From Azophilus sp965215035 (GTDB lineage Bacteria > Pseudomonadota > Gammaproteobacteria > Pseudomonadales > Azotimanducaceae), in contig OZ244040.1 of the NCBI GenBank assembly GCA_965215035.1, positions 2,914,001-2,978,000 on the forward strand: DNA of 64,000 bases, given 5' to 3'. Numbering within the stretch: position 1 is the stretch's first letter; each line of letters begins with the position of its first letter. Under the pieces are notes generated by a model that searched no databases, was not told the DNA's origin, and saw only the letters and a program-made list of their open reading frames with translations. Shown here piece by piece: positions 34,904 to 43,906 of the stretch. A program made the translations under genes and the position numbers.

Positions 34904-35689
34904 ATGGGCTTTTTGGACGGACGGTCCGCGATAGTAACCGGCGGTGCGGGCGGTCTCGGGCGCGCCTTTGCCCAGGCCCTGGTCACCGCGGGTGCCGATG
35001 TTACCCTGTGCGACCTCGATACCGCGGCGGTGGAGGTGGCGGCCGCCATGGATGGGCCCGGAAAAGTGCGGGGCGTGGTCGCCGACGTATCCCGGTTGAG
35101 CGACCTTGAGCACCTGGTCGCCACCGCCGAGCGGGCGTTCGGCGGTGTGGACCTGCTGGTCAACAACGCCGGCCGATGGCGGCGCACCCCGGTCGCGGAT
35201 AGCTACCAAAAGGCCCTCGATGACTGGGACTACATCATGCGCACCAACCTGATGGGTGTGCTGTTGTTGTCGCGCCTGTGTGTTCCGCGCATGCTCGAGC
35301 GGGGTGGAGGAGACATCGTCAACATCAGCAGCCACGATGTGCTGCCGGCGAAAGGCAGCGGCACCAACGCCCCCGATAGCGACCTCTACAACGCATCCAA
35401 GTGGGCGTTGAACGGCTTCACCCAGGCTTGGTCCCAGGCGCTGGAGAAGCAGGGTGTGCGCGTTAATGCGCTGTGCCTGGGCGCGGTGGATACACCCATG
35501 CTGCGCGGCCGCTGGGAGAGCGAACCGTCCACAGCCCAGGTTGCGGCCTGGCTGCGGCCCGAGCGGGTTGCCGGGCTACTTATCGACTTGCTGCGCGATG
35601 GCCGCAGCGGCGAGAACATCGGTGCCTGGCCGGGCGAACCGGTGCGGCTTGGGCCGCGCAAACCGGCACACCGAACGGTGACGGGTTGA
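34904..35689 (+). CDS. SDR family oxidoreductase (paralogue of the preceding gene)
   Basis: A 261-aa short-chain dehydrogenase with MGFLDGRSAIVTGGAGGLGRAFAQAL, NNAGRWRRTPVADS, DIVNISSHDVL, LYNASKWALNGF and RVNALCLGAVDTPML. Start (MGFLDGR vs MGFLDGK), mid-region and the unusual end (GRSGENIGAWPGEPVRLGPRKP) parallel the upstream SDR. It lacks that protein's insert before the catalytic Tyr. The spacing of 3 bp implies co-transcription. Substrate unknown. Confidence 0.88.
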   Translation: MGFLDGRSAIVTGGAGGLGRAFAQALVTAGADVTLCDLDTAAVEVAAAMDGPGKVRGVVADVSRLSDLEHLVATAERAFGGVDLLVNNAGRWRRTPVADSYQKALDDWDYIMRTNLMGVLLLSRLCVPRMLERGGGDIVNISSHDVLPAKGSGTNAPDSDLYNASKWALNGFTQAWSQALEKQGVRVNALCLGAVDTPMLRGRWESEPSTAQVAAWLRPERVAGLLIDLLRDGRSGENIGAWPGEPVRLGPRKPAHRTVTG

Positions 35690-35759
35690 ATGGGGGCGGG
35701 GCCCTCCCGAACCGCTTCCCCTTGAAAAATTCTGGAACAGCACCGGATGCCGCAGAATG

Positions 35760-35949
35760 ATTGCCCGATCTTCCGCAAGGTGTCCATAGAGGGGCCCATG
35801 TCGGTCAGTCGACAGACCGCGACATGGGGCTATGCGACTTGCGGAACTCGGCAAGCGGTGGCTTTTCAAGCAAACGATATGAGTTGCTTCATAAACCATC
35901 TATATAGGATTTTGCCGAGGGCTAATAGACGACCTTGGGATGGCCCTGG
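35760..35949 (+). repeat. Repeat D copy 3 enclosing repeat E copy 2
   Basis: The outer parts ATTGCCCGATCTTCCGCAAG (35760-35779) and ATCTATATAGGATTTTGCCG...GGGATGGCCCTGG match repeat D at 15796-15880. The centre, 35798-35895 (ATGTCGGTCAGTCGACAGAC...), matches repeat E at 22915 and 45455. It is therefore a nested composite, with E inserted in D. It ends 25 bp before the hydrolase start. Confidence 0.75.
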
Positions 35950-35973
35950 GGCCGCAACACTGAAGAGGGCGTT

Positions 35974-36984
35974 GTGCTGGAAACCCTGCTACGCATCGCG
36001 TTGATTGTCCTGATCGCCTATGTCGGCGTCTGCCTGCTGCTCTACCTGGTGCAGGATCGGTTGATTTTCTTCCCCCAACCCCTGCAGCGGGAACCGGTCG
36101 GGCCGCACGTGCACCCGGCGACGGTCGAGCGCCCGGACGCGACGCTGCGCGGATGGGTTGTCAACGGCCAATCGAACGGCCCGCTGTTGTTCTATTTTCA
36201 GGGCAACGCGGAGGAGGTTTCCACACTCGCGGGCCTGTTTGCCGACCTCGATGCGGTAACGGTTCTAATGAACTATCGGGGCTATGGCGAGAGCGGCGGC
36301 AGGCCGACCACGGCCACTGTCGTCGACGATGCGGTGGCCATCGTGGCCAACATGCGCGCCCGGTTCGGCGCGGACCGCCCGGTGGTTTTGTTCGGGCGCA
36401 GTCTCGGCAGCGGCGTTGCGGCCCTTACCGCCCGCGGGGGAGGCATCGCCGGCGTCATCCTAATGAGCCCGTATCGGAGCCTTGAGCACATCGCGCGGCG
36501 GCGCTACCCGTTCGCGCCGGTCGGCTGGATGCTGCGCCAGAACATCGATACCACACTCGCCATCGATGCGCTGCCGCAGCCTGTGCTGGTGCTCTATGCG
36601 GCGCGCGACCGGATTGTGCCCACGAGCGAGTCCCGGGCCTTGCTGGGGCTGCTGAAATCCGCGCCGGAAGTCGTCGAGTTCGTGGGGCCGCACGGCATAG
36701 TGCTGGAAACCCCGGAACTCTGGGCGGCGATCAAGGCGTTTGTGCAACGCGCCGGGGGCACTGGGCTAGCTCGCGGCCAAGGCCGGCCCGAAGACGCTGA
36801 ACCGGTTCACGACCGAGGTCGGCCCGGAGGTGTTGGACCGGTTCGCGGCCAAGGCCGACCCGAGGACGGCGACCAGCCTACCGACGCCCCTGAACGCCGG
36901 TCATCAAGGGGGGACGATGCTGGAAAATCTGACCGGCCCGCCCGGCGTGCGGGTGCCCCGACCACAGGCGCGGAGCTAGGCTGA
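35974..36984 (+). CDS. Membrane-anchored alpha/beta hydrolase (BEM46/YfhR-like)
   Basis: A 336-aa protein with one N-terminal membrane helix (LLRIALIVLIAYVGVCLLLYLV) and a serine-hydrolase domain. That domain has LLFYFQGNAEEVS (oxyanion loop), MNYRGYGESGG, LFGRSLGSGVAALTA (nucleophile Ser), VLYAARDRIVPTSESRALL (Asp) and a His in VGPHGIVLETPELW. GTG 35974 has an AGAGGG ribosome site; the upstream frame is repeat D. The enzyme domain ends near residue 265. The remaining ~70 residues are Arg/Gly/Asp-rich and repetitive, and the same DNA in the +1 frame reads more like protein. Its TGA overlaps the next ATG by one base. Confidence 0.82.
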   Translation: MLETLLRIALIVLIAYVGVCLLLYLVQDRLIFFPQPLQREPVGPHVHPATVERPDATLRGWVVNGQSNGPLLFYFQGNAEEVSTLAGLFADLDAVTVLMNYRGYGESGGRPTTATVVDDAVAIVANMRARFGADRPVVLFGRSLGSGVAALTARGGGIAGVILMSPYRSLEHIARRRYPFAPVGWMLRQNIDTTLAIDALPQPVLVLYAARDRIVPTSESRALLGLLKSAPEVVEFVGPHGIVLETPELWAAIKAFVQRAGGTGLARGQGRPEDAEPVHDRGRPGGVGPVRGQGRPEDGDQPTDAPERRSSRGDDAGKSDRPARRAGAPTTGAELG

Positions 36985-39119
36985 TGGCCGAGCGATCCTT
37001 TGCGAAGGAAGTTGCGAAGCTGCGCCTCGGCGATGGCGGCGAGTTGCACGGCGAGGGCATCCTGGCCGTCACCAAGGCCCTGCTGCAATCGGGCGTCTCC
37101 TACATCGGCGGCTACCAGGGCTCGCCCATCAGCCACCTGATCGACGTCTTCTCCGATGCCCGGGACATCCTCGGGGAACTTGGCATCCACTTCGAACAGT
37201 CCGCCAGCGAGGCGGCCGCCGCGTCGATGCTCGCCGCCTCGGTCAACTACCCCATGCGCGGCGCCGTGGCCTGGAAGTCCACGGTCGGTACCAACGTGGC
37301 CTCCGACGCCCTCGCCAATGTGGCTTCCGCCGGTGTCAAGGGCGGTGTGCTGATCGTCGTCGGCGAAGACTACGGCGAGGGCGCTTCCATCATGCAGGAG
37401 CGCTCGCATGCCTTTGCGATGAAATCCCAGGTGTGGCTGCTCGACCCGCGCCCGAACCTGAACAGCATCGCCGGAATGGTCGAGCGGGGCTTTGAGCTTT
37501 CCGAGGCATCGCATACCCCGGTGATGCTGCAACTGCGGGTACGCGCCTGCCATGTCCACGGCGTGCTGAACACCCGGGACAACCTGCGCCCCCGGTTCCG
37601 CGCCGCCGATGCCCTGGCAGCCCCGGTGCGGGATGTCCAGCGCATCGTGCTGCCTCCCCACAACTATCGGCACGAAGTGGAGAAGGTCGAACAGCGCTGG
37701 CCCGCCGCGGTGGACTTCATACGGCGGCAGCGGCTGAACGAGCTACGCGAAGGCCCCCAGGGCGAGGTCGGCATCATCGTACCCGGCGGGCTCTATAACA
37801 CCCTGAACCGGGCCATGGAACATATCGGGTGCTCCGATGCCTTTGGCAACAGCCAGATCCCGATGTACGTCATGAATGTGGTCTACCCGCTGGTCGATGC
37901 GGAGATCATTGAGTTCTGCCGGGGTAGGCGGGCGGTGCTGCTCGTGGAGGAGGGGCAGCCCGACTACATCGAACAGAACATCAACAGCATCCTTAAGCGC
38001 AACGACGTGCCGACCCGGGTGCACGGCAAGGATGTCCTGTCCATGGCCGGAGAATACACCTGCGAGTTACTGGAGGCTGGGCTGCGCGAGTTCCTGGGCC
38101 GGTGGGCACCCGCCCTGGTTACCGTGCCGCCGCTTGCCGAAACCCATCGCGCCGACCAGGAAGAATTGGCGCGTCTGGTGCCACAGCGGCCCTCCGGCCT
38201 CTGTACCGGCTGCCCGGAACGCCCGTTCTTCTCGGCCGTCAAACTAATCGAAAAGGAATTCGGCAGGTTGCAGGTGAGCATGGACATCGGTTGCCATTCC
38301 TTCGCCACGGCCGCGCCCTTCCACATCGGCAACACCATTACCGGGTATGGCCTTGGCCCCTCCAGTGCCTCGGCGCTCATGGGGCGGCACCCGAGGCGCG
38401 CCCTGTCCATCATGGGAGACGGGGGGTTTTGGCACAACGGCCTGGCGACCGGGATCGGCAACGCGGTTGAGAATGAACACGACGGCGTGATCGTCGTTAT
38501 CGACAACGGCTATGCGGCGGCCACGGGCGGCCAGTGGATTCCCTCCTCCAGGGCGGACGCGCAGAACCGCCAATACCGGCTTTCCATCGTCGATGCGCTC
38601 AAGGGCGCCGGCGTACGCTGGATACGGAAGGTGCACACCTACCGCATCCAGGAATCGCTGCATGCCCTGCGCGAGGCCATGACCACCAAGGCACGGGGCC
38701 CCAAACTCATCGTGGCGGAGGGCGAATGCCAACTCAACCGGCAGCGGCGCATCCGGCCCCAGATCCGGCAACGGCTCAAACAAAAAAAACGCTATGTGCG
38801 CGAACGCTTCGGCGTCGATGCGGATACCTGCACCGGGGACCACTCCTGCATTCGGCTGTCCGGCTGCCCGTCGCTGACGATCAAGGACAACCCTGACCCG
38901 CTGCGCCGGGACCCGGTGGCCACCGTGGTCAACAGTTGCGTCGGCTGCGGGGTTTGCGGCGAGGTAGCCCACGCCGCCGTGCTGTGCCCATCCTTCTACA
39001 AGGCGGATATCGTCTACAACCCCAATATCGTTGATCGGGCGCTGTCCGGAGTGCGGTCTTTCCTGATCGGGTTGCTTATGGGTTGGCGCGCAAGGCGGCT
39101 GCGGCGCTGGGCGTTCTGA
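36984..39119 (+). CDS. iorA: Indolepyruvate:ferredoxin oxidoreductase alpha-type subunit
   Basis: A 711-aa thiamine-diphosphate 2-oxoacid:ferredoxin oxidoreductase with the domain order of IorA. The N-terminal pyrimidine domain is SYIGGYQGSPISHLIDVF, with HFEQSASEAAAASM. The TPP pyrophosphate motif is GDGGFWHNGLATGIGNAVENEHDGVIVVIDNGYAAATGGQ near residues 475-515. The C-terminal ferredoxin region has CTGDHSCIRLSGCPS and CVGCGVCGEVAHAAVLCP, ligands for iron-sulfur clusters. It decarboxylates aryl- or branched 2-oxoacids to acyl-CoA and reduces ferredoxin. The beta subunit follows 37 bp downstream. A C-terminal basic hydrophobic tail after the last cluster is unusual. Confidence 0.9.
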   Translation: MAERSFAKEVAKLRLGDGGELHGEGILAVTKALLQSGVSYIGGYQGSPISHLIDVFSDARDILGELGIHFEQSASEAAAASMLAASVNYPMRGAVAWKSTVGTNVASDALANVASAGVKGGVLIVVGEDYGEGASIMQERSHAFAMKSQVWLLDPRPNLNSIAGMVERGFELSEASHTPVMLQLRVRACHVHGVLNTRDNLRPRFRAADALAAPVRDVQRIVLPPHNYRHEVEKVEQRWPAAVDFIRRQRLNELREGPQGEVGIIVPGGLYNTLNRAMEHIGCSDAFGNSQIPMYVMNVVYPLVDAEIIEFCRGRRAVLLVEEGQPDYIEQNINSILKRNDVPTRVHGKDVLSMAGEYTCELLEAGLREFLGRWAPALVTVPPLAETHRADQEELARLVPQRPSGLCTGCPERPFFSAVKLIEKEFGRLQVSMDIGCHSFATAAPFHIGNTITGYGLGPSSASALMGRHPRRALSIMGDGGFWHNGLATGIGNAVENEHDGVIVVIDNGYAAATGGQWIPSSRADAQNRQYRLSIVDALKGAGVRWIRKVHTYRIQESLHALREAMTTKARGPKLIVAEGECQLNRQRRIRPQIRQRLKQKKRYVRERFGVDADTCTGDHSCIRLSGCPSLTIKDNPDPLRRDPVATVVNSCVGCGVCGEVAHAAVLCPSFYKADIVYNPNIVDRALSGVRSFLIGLLMGWRARRLRRWAF

Positions 39120-39156
39120 GCAGAGAACATCTTCAGCGGTGGGGCGGGTTGTTGGC

Positions 39157-40638
39157 ATGGGCGATGTGGTGAAACCGCTCAAGATCGCGATTCTGGCCAT
39201 GGGCGGGCAGGGCGGCGGCGTCCTTACCAACTGGCTGATCGAGGTTGCCGAGCGCTCCGGGTGGCTGGCCCAGTCCACCGCCGTCCCCGGTGTGGCCCAG
39301 CGTACGGGGGCCACGGTTTACTACCTGGAACTGCTGCCCCGGCCCGACTGTGGCCAGGAGTCTCCGGTGCTTGCGCTGATGCCGGTGCCCGGCCATGTGG
39401 ATGTGGTGGTTGCCGGGGAACTGGCCGAGGCTGGTCGGGCGGTGCTGAGGGGCCTCGTCACCCGCGACAGAACCAGGGTCATCGTCTCTACGCACCGGGA
39501 CTTTGCGGTGGGAGAGAAGACGGTGGCGGGCGATGGCCGGGTGGATTCCGGGCGACTCACCGCAATTGTCCGGGAGAACGCCAAGCAGTTTGTCGGCTTC
39601 GACATGGCGGCCCTGGCCGAGGAAACCGGCAGCGTGATCAGTTCCCTGCTGCTTGGTGCCATCGCCGGGGCCGGCATTGCGCCCTTTGGGAAGCAGGCCT
39701 GCACAGATGTTATCGCCGCCTTGGGTGTCGCCGTGGCGCCGAACCTCCGAGGCTTCGAGGCAGGGTACCGGCAAGCCGGGGAACAGCCCCGCGCGGGGAA
39801 GCGGGTCGAGCAACGGCCCGGTTCCGTCGCGGCGCCGGGCAAGCAGGTGCGGGCGCTGCTCGACCGGGTCGATGCGGAGTTTCCGCTACCGTGCCGGGGC
39901 GTCGTCCTGGCGGGGTTGCGCAAGCTCATCGACTACCAGGACTTGCGTTATGCCCTAGCGTTTCTGGAGCGCCTGGCACCCTTCCTGGAACTCGATGGGG
40001 CCGGCCGGGATTACCGGCTCACCGTCGAGACGGCGCGCTATCTGGCGCTGGGCATGGCCTATGAGGATGTCATTCGGGTTGCGGACCTGAAAACCCGCCA
40101 GGCCCGCTTCGCCCGGGTGCGGGAGGAAGCGCAAGCCGATGCTACCCAAGTCGTGCGTATCGAGGAGTTCATGCACCCGCGGGTGGAGGAGGTCTGCGAC
40201 ATTATGCCGGCTTGGGCGGGTCGCTGGTGTATGAATACGGCTGTCCTAAGAAACACCATTGCCTTCTTCTGCCGGAAAGGCAGGCGCATCAGAACGACCA
40301 GCCTGCCTGGCTTCCTGCTGTTGTACCTGCTGGCCGGGCTGCGCCGTTTTCGCCGGGGTACCTTGCGCTATCGGGCGGAGAGCGCCGAGCTCGACCGGTG
40401 GCTTGCCACGGTGCGCAACATCGCCCCCTGCGACTACGCTCTGGCGGTGGAGGTCGCGGAGTGCCGCCGCCTAGTGAAGGGATACGGCGAGACCCACGCC
40501 AGGGGCCTCGCGAATTTCCGGCGCATCATGGCGGCCCTAGACGAGATTCGGGCCGAGCCCGGGGCTGCCGCCGCCGTCCGGGCACGTCGCGAAGCGGCTT
40601 TGGGGGATGCGGAGCCAGACGCTTCGGCTGCCCCTTGA
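39157..40638 (+). CDS. iorB: Indolepyruvate oxidoreductase beta-type subunit with C-terminal extension
   Basis: A 493-aa protein. The first ~210 residues are the pyruvate ferredoxin/flavodoxin oxidoreductase gamma-type domain (KIAILAMGGQGGGVLTNWLIEVAE, TAVPGVAQRTGATVYYLEL, VVAGELAEAGRAVLRG). The remaining ~280 residues (ALLDRVDAEFPLPCRGVVLAGLRKLIDYQD... RGLANFRRIMAALDEI) form the helical extension found in long IorB-like proteins. It pairs with the alpha-type subunit upstream. ATG 39157 and GTG 39139 are both possible starts; neither has a clear ribosome site. Confidence 0.87.
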   Translation: MGDVVKPLKIAILAMGGQGGGVLTNWLIEVAERSGWLAQSTAVPGVAQRTGATVYYLELLPRPDCGQESPVLALMPVPGHVDVVVAGELAEAGRAVLRGLVTRDRTRVIVSTHRDFAVGEKTVAGDGRVDSGRLTAIVRENAKQFVGFDMAALAEETGSVISSLLLGAIAGAGIAPFGKQACTDVIAALGVAVAPNLRGFEAGYRQAGEQPRAGKRVEQRPGSVAAPGKQVRALLDRVDAEFPLPCRGVVLAGLRKLIDYQDLRYALAFLERLAPFLELDGAGRDYRLTVETARYLALGMAYEDVIRVADLKTRQARFARVREEAQADATQVVRIEEFMHPRVEEVCDIMPAWAGRWCMNTAVLRNTIAFFCRKGRRIRTTSLPGFLLLYLLAGLRRFRRGTLRYRAESAELDRWLATVRNIAPCDYALAVEVAECRRLVKGYGETHARGLANFRRIMAALDEIRAEPGAAAAVRARREAALGDAEPDASAAP

Positions 40639-40834
40639 GCACTCGCGAGCAGGGGCCCGGCTCGAGGTCGTTTCCCACGAACTGAAGCCACTCCGAGCCG
40701 GCTGGCGGGAAGAACACTTGGCGCTGCCGGTCGAGTGCCGGCCGGAATTGGTTACAGCCGTACATTTCTGGACGACTACCGCCCCAACGTCAGCACCCAC
40801 CTGTCGGGCGCCCCGCGGCGCCCTGGCATTCCGC

Positions 40835-42133
40835 CTAGGCTGCGGGCTTGAACTCGATGTGCAGTTCTTTTAGCGCCCGCAATGCGAAGTTGGGTGACAT
40901 GGCGAAGTCGTTCATGCCGGGCGCGAACCACATCTCGTCAACGCGGTCCACCAGTGCCTTGAACGACCAATATAGCTCCCGCCGTGCCAGCGGTGCGCCG
41001 AGGCAGTGATGAATCCCGGAGCCGAAGGCTAAGTGCCGGCCCGGCTTTTCCCGATCAAGATTCAGTTCCCCGGGGCACCCGAACTCGCGTTCGTCGCGGT
41101 TTCCGGCGGCGTAGCGGATGTTGATCATGGCACCCTTCGGAATCGTGACGCCGTGCAACTCGATGTCTTTTGCCGTGGTGCGGAATAGGCCCTGCACCGG
41201 GCTTTCCAAGCGCAGCACCTCCTCTATGAAGGTGCGCAGGTGTTTGGCCGGGTCGGTCTTCAACCGACGCCATACGTCCGGGTTCTCGATGAGCAGCTTC
41301 ACGCCGTAGCCGATGGCATTGGTTGTGGTCTCCGAGCCGCCGACGAAGGTATCGGCCATCATCTCGGCGTGTAGCTCGTTGTCGTTCAGGGGCCGCCCCC
41401 ACTCGGGAATCACGCGGTTCACCAGCTCGGAGAGTAGCGTGTCGTCCGGCTCTCGGCGCAGGCGCTCGAAGATCGGCTGGAAATAGTGTTGCGCCTCGAT
41501 TTCCATCTCCACGGACCACTTTTCCTCTTCCTCGGTTTGCATCATGCCGAGCCGCTGAACCCAGGCGTCGGTCCAGGCCTTGATTTTCCAGATATCCTCC
41601 TCGGGCACACCCACCTGCCGACCGATGACAATCAGCGGCAGCGGCACGGCGAACTGAGCCACCCAGTCGCAGTGCCCGTCACCGATAAAGGCGTCCATGA
41701 GTTTGTAGGCGGTCTGCTCGACGAATGGGTCCATCTCCTGGATTTTCTTCGGCCGGAACGCTTCGTTGAACATGGCCCGCATCTGCTTGTGATTGGGGTC
41801 GTCCCGGCCCGCGAGGGTCGGTGCCGGCACCCAGCCTTTTTCCTGATACAGGGCCAACATGCGCAGTGCGCGCTCCGCGTCGATGCGGCCCCGGCCGCCG
41901 CGCTGGCCCTCGCGCATGCCGCTGGCATAGCCCTCGGTGTCGAGCAGTACCCGGCGCACATCCTCGAAACGGGTGATGACGTAGAACCCGGTTACGGGGT
42001 CCCGCCAGACCGGCGCTTCGTCGCGGAGCCTTTTGTAGGCGTGGTACGGGCAGTTTTGCAGGTCGGCATCCAGCAGGTTTATCTCGTCTAGGGATTCCGG
42101 CTCTATTGGCCGGTAGGGTTGTTTCGTGGCCAT
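40835..42133 (-). CDS. Cytochrome P450
   Basis: A 432-aa soluble bacterial P450. The I-helix is MMADTFVGGSETTTNAIGYG (oxygen-activating GGxxT). The ExxR pair is EEVLRLESPVQGLFR, the PERF-like region is RDEREFGCPGELNLDR, and the heme ligand loop is AFGSGIHHCLGAPLAR near residue 375. ATG 42133 was chosen because GAGGGA lies 5 nt before it. The class I type would need a ferredoxin and reductase, which are not encoded nearby. Closest-looking groups hydroxylate terpenoids, steroids or fatty acids, in keeping with the surrounding catabolic genes; the exact substrate is unknown. Confidence 0.93.
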   Translation of the reverse strand: MATKQPYRPIEPESLDEINLLDADLQNCPYHAYKRLRDEAPVWRDPVTGFYVITRFEDVRRVLLDTEGYASGMREGQRGGRGRIDAERALRMLALYQEKGWVPAPTLAGRDDPNHKQMRAMFNEAFRPKKIQEMDPFVEQTAYKLMDAFIGDGHCDWVAQFAVPLPLIVIGRQVGVPEEDIWKIKAWTDAWVQRLGMMQTEEEEKWSVEMEIEAQHYFQPIFERLRREPDDTLLSELVNRVIPEWGRPLNDNELHAEMMADTFVGGSETTTNAIGYGVKLLIENPDVWRRLKTDPAKHLRTFIEEVLRLESPVQGLFRTTAKDIELHGVTIPKGAMINIRYAAGNRDEREFGCPGELNLDREKPGRHLAFGSGIHHCLGAPLARRELYWSFKALVDRVDEMWFAPGMNDFAMSPNFALRALKELHIEFKPAA

Positions 42134-42219
42134 GTGGTCCCTCGTACCTATGGATTCATGAAGTGCGCGATTACCTGATAGCGCCAAGCAAAATCAATCG
42201 GTTATGGAGCATAGTTCCC

Positions 42220-42717
42220 ATGAGTATCAACTTGATCAAGCTTTCCCTGGCGGTGTTTGGCGAGTTCGTGCAGCAGGTTTCAATTTTGGTTCGAAAACGG
42301 GGGCCCGCGCAAGCCCCCGGGGCAGGCATCGCGGGCCGGCCACTCTCCCTTCCAGGTAAGCGGCCAGCCCTGTTGATTCCGTGTAACGGTGTCTGGAGGG
42401 AGCAGGTCGAACCGTTCCACGATCTCGTCCATAAGGGTATCGGCGATTTCGTGGAACGTCTCGCCAGCTCCGCTAGCGTCCCGTCTCCGCGGATTGCCGA
42501 GAGTGTGACGTTCGCTTTGAACTCCGCCGAATACTGCCTCTTTTTCGCCGTGCCAATGGGCTCCTATGCCGATTGGTTACACCTTAACGCGTTGTTCGAG
42601 TTTCCGGGGCCACTTCTCCGAGACCAACGGGCCTGGTACCGCCCTTATCGGGGGATTGAGGAACTTTTTATTCGTCGGTTAGCGCACAGACTCATCCACT
42701 ATGGTCGACGACCTTGA
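42220..42717 (+). CDS. Hypothetical protein
   Basis: A 165-aa frame beginning MSINLIKLSLAVFGEFVQQV. It has a mid-section LLIPCNGVWREQVEPFHDLVHKGIGDFVERLA and a Trp/Tyr-rich end (GSYADWLHLNALFEFPGPLL, AWYRPYRGIEELFIRR). GGAG lies 10 nt upstream of ATG 42220. No competing frame covers it, and its codons are less GC-biased than those of the P450, like the neighbouring NYN gene, with which it is convergent and overlaps by 19 bp. I recognise no family. It may be an acquired companion of the NYN gene or non-coding. Confidence 0.4.
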   Translation: MSINLIKLSLAVFGEFVQQVSILVRKRGPAQAPGAGIAGRPLSLPGKRPALLIPCNGVWREQVEPFHDLVHKGIGDFVERLASSASVPSPRIAESVTFALNSAEYCLFFAVPMGSYADWLHLNALFEFPGPLLRDQRAWYRPYRGIEELFIRRLAHRLIHYGRRP

Positions 42718-43346
42718 TCCCAAGCCGCCAGATTCAAAATCAGATCGGAGTGCTCTCGCATATCGGGAAGAATCGAATGCCCCAGCGGAACCAAAAACAG
42801 TTGTGCGCCCTCGCGGCGGGCGAACTTCATCGCGGGAATGAAGTCGCTGTCGCTCGTCACCAATACGACCACTTGCACGTGGCCCTTCAAGGTAAGCGAG
42901 GCGATGTCCAGGCCAATCCGCATATCCACTCCCTTCTGTTGTACGTTCGGGATGATGTCGTTGGAACCGATGCTCACCTCGCTCTGGTTAGTGTGTTTGT
43001 GTTCAAAGAAGCGTGGTTTGACCGACCAGCCCCGGAATCGAACGAGACCCATGCGGAGGGCAACAAAAGGAACGCTTTGCAACTCCAAGTGCAACCTCCG
43101 ATTGTTCTGTGCGAGCGGGGTATTACTGAAATCCATGGTGCCCCCACCCAGCGGCTTTGTGTGGGCCGTTTGGAGTGGAGGAGCGTCATAGAAATAAACC
43201 CGGTGAAGGACAAGCTCCTTAAGCGACGGATGTTCGTCCAGGTTATTGATGAACGCTTCGACAGTGTTCGCCGCCAGTGGTTTGTCTCGGGAACCGATTT
43301 TGCGTTTCAGAAATCCGGCGTCGATCAAGACCGCGTACTTGGACAC
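42699..43346 (-). CDS. NYN-domain (PIN-like) protein, putative ribonuclease
   Basis: A 215-aa protein of the NYN/LabA-DUF88 family, PIN-fold metal-dependent nucleases. The N-terminal strand carries the first acidic residue (YAVLIDAGFLKRK, Asp 9). A central strand has QKGVDMRIGLDIASLTL, whose KGVD...D spacing is diagnostic. VLVTSDSDFIPAMKFARREGAQLFL supplies the SDSDF acidic pair near residue 170. All active-site acidic residues are present, so RNase activity is likely. Such proteins occur in RNA turnover and in mobile or defence loci. Codon use is less GC-rich than its surroundings, suggesting acquisition. Confidence 0.85.
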   Translation of the reverse strand: MSKYAVLIDAGFLKRKIGSRDKPLAANTVEAFINNLDEHPSLKELVLHRVYFYDAPPLQTAHTKPLGGGTMDFSNTPLAQNNRRLHLELQSVPFVALRMGLVRFRGWSVKPRFFEHKHTNQSEVSIGSNDIIPNVQQKGVDMRIGLDIASLTLKGHVQVVVLVTSDSDFIPAMKFARREGAQLFLVPLGHSILPDMREHSDLILNLAAWDQGRRP

Positions 43347-43507
43347 GATGGAACCACAGGTTGCAGGTAAGTTGCCGCGACCGTACGCGGGGCCGGAGCC
43401 CTCTTGGATTGTAGCAGTACGGCGCGGCGCTTTTTTTGGAAAGGGATCTTGGCGGAAACTTTATATTACCTGCGTTGGTTGTCAAGACTGAGCCTTGTCC
43501 CATCCGG

Positions 43508-43595
43508 GGCGACCCTATGGTTGCGTAGGTCGGAGAGCATCGGGCGGCGTGGTGCCGGTGGGCCCGGGGCGGGTGCCGGAACCGCCCGCGCAAAG
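43508..43595. repeat. Repeat family A, copy 2 (contiguous)
   Basis: About 88 bp: GCGACCCTATGGTTGCGTAGG, then GTCGGAGAGCATCGGGCGGC, and GGTGCCGGAACCGCCCGCGC. Both blocks match the separated blocks at 11922-11962 and 12161-12216. The 560-bp gap around it (43347-43906) holds no convincing gene. Confidence 0.65.
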
Positions 43596-43906
43596 GCCGC
43601 CGTCCTCGACTGTCCGCTGCACCACAGCCACGTGCTGACGATCACCGGATAGGGCTACCGGCTGCGCGAAAAGCGTCGCGCTGACGTGCTCAATGCATCC
43701 ACCAGACCGTCGGTGCCAGCGTCGTCGTGAACGACAACCCGCCATTCCCGGTGTGCGTAATCCGCCCTTGTGCAACGCGGCTGCGCAAGCGCACACTTGG
43801 CATTGGCAGCGCGTGGAATCGACCGGGATATCTTAAGGACAACTTCCGGAGGTTCGCGGAGCTAGCGCTTGGTATTGACAGCATATGGCATTGACTGGGA
43901 AACAGC

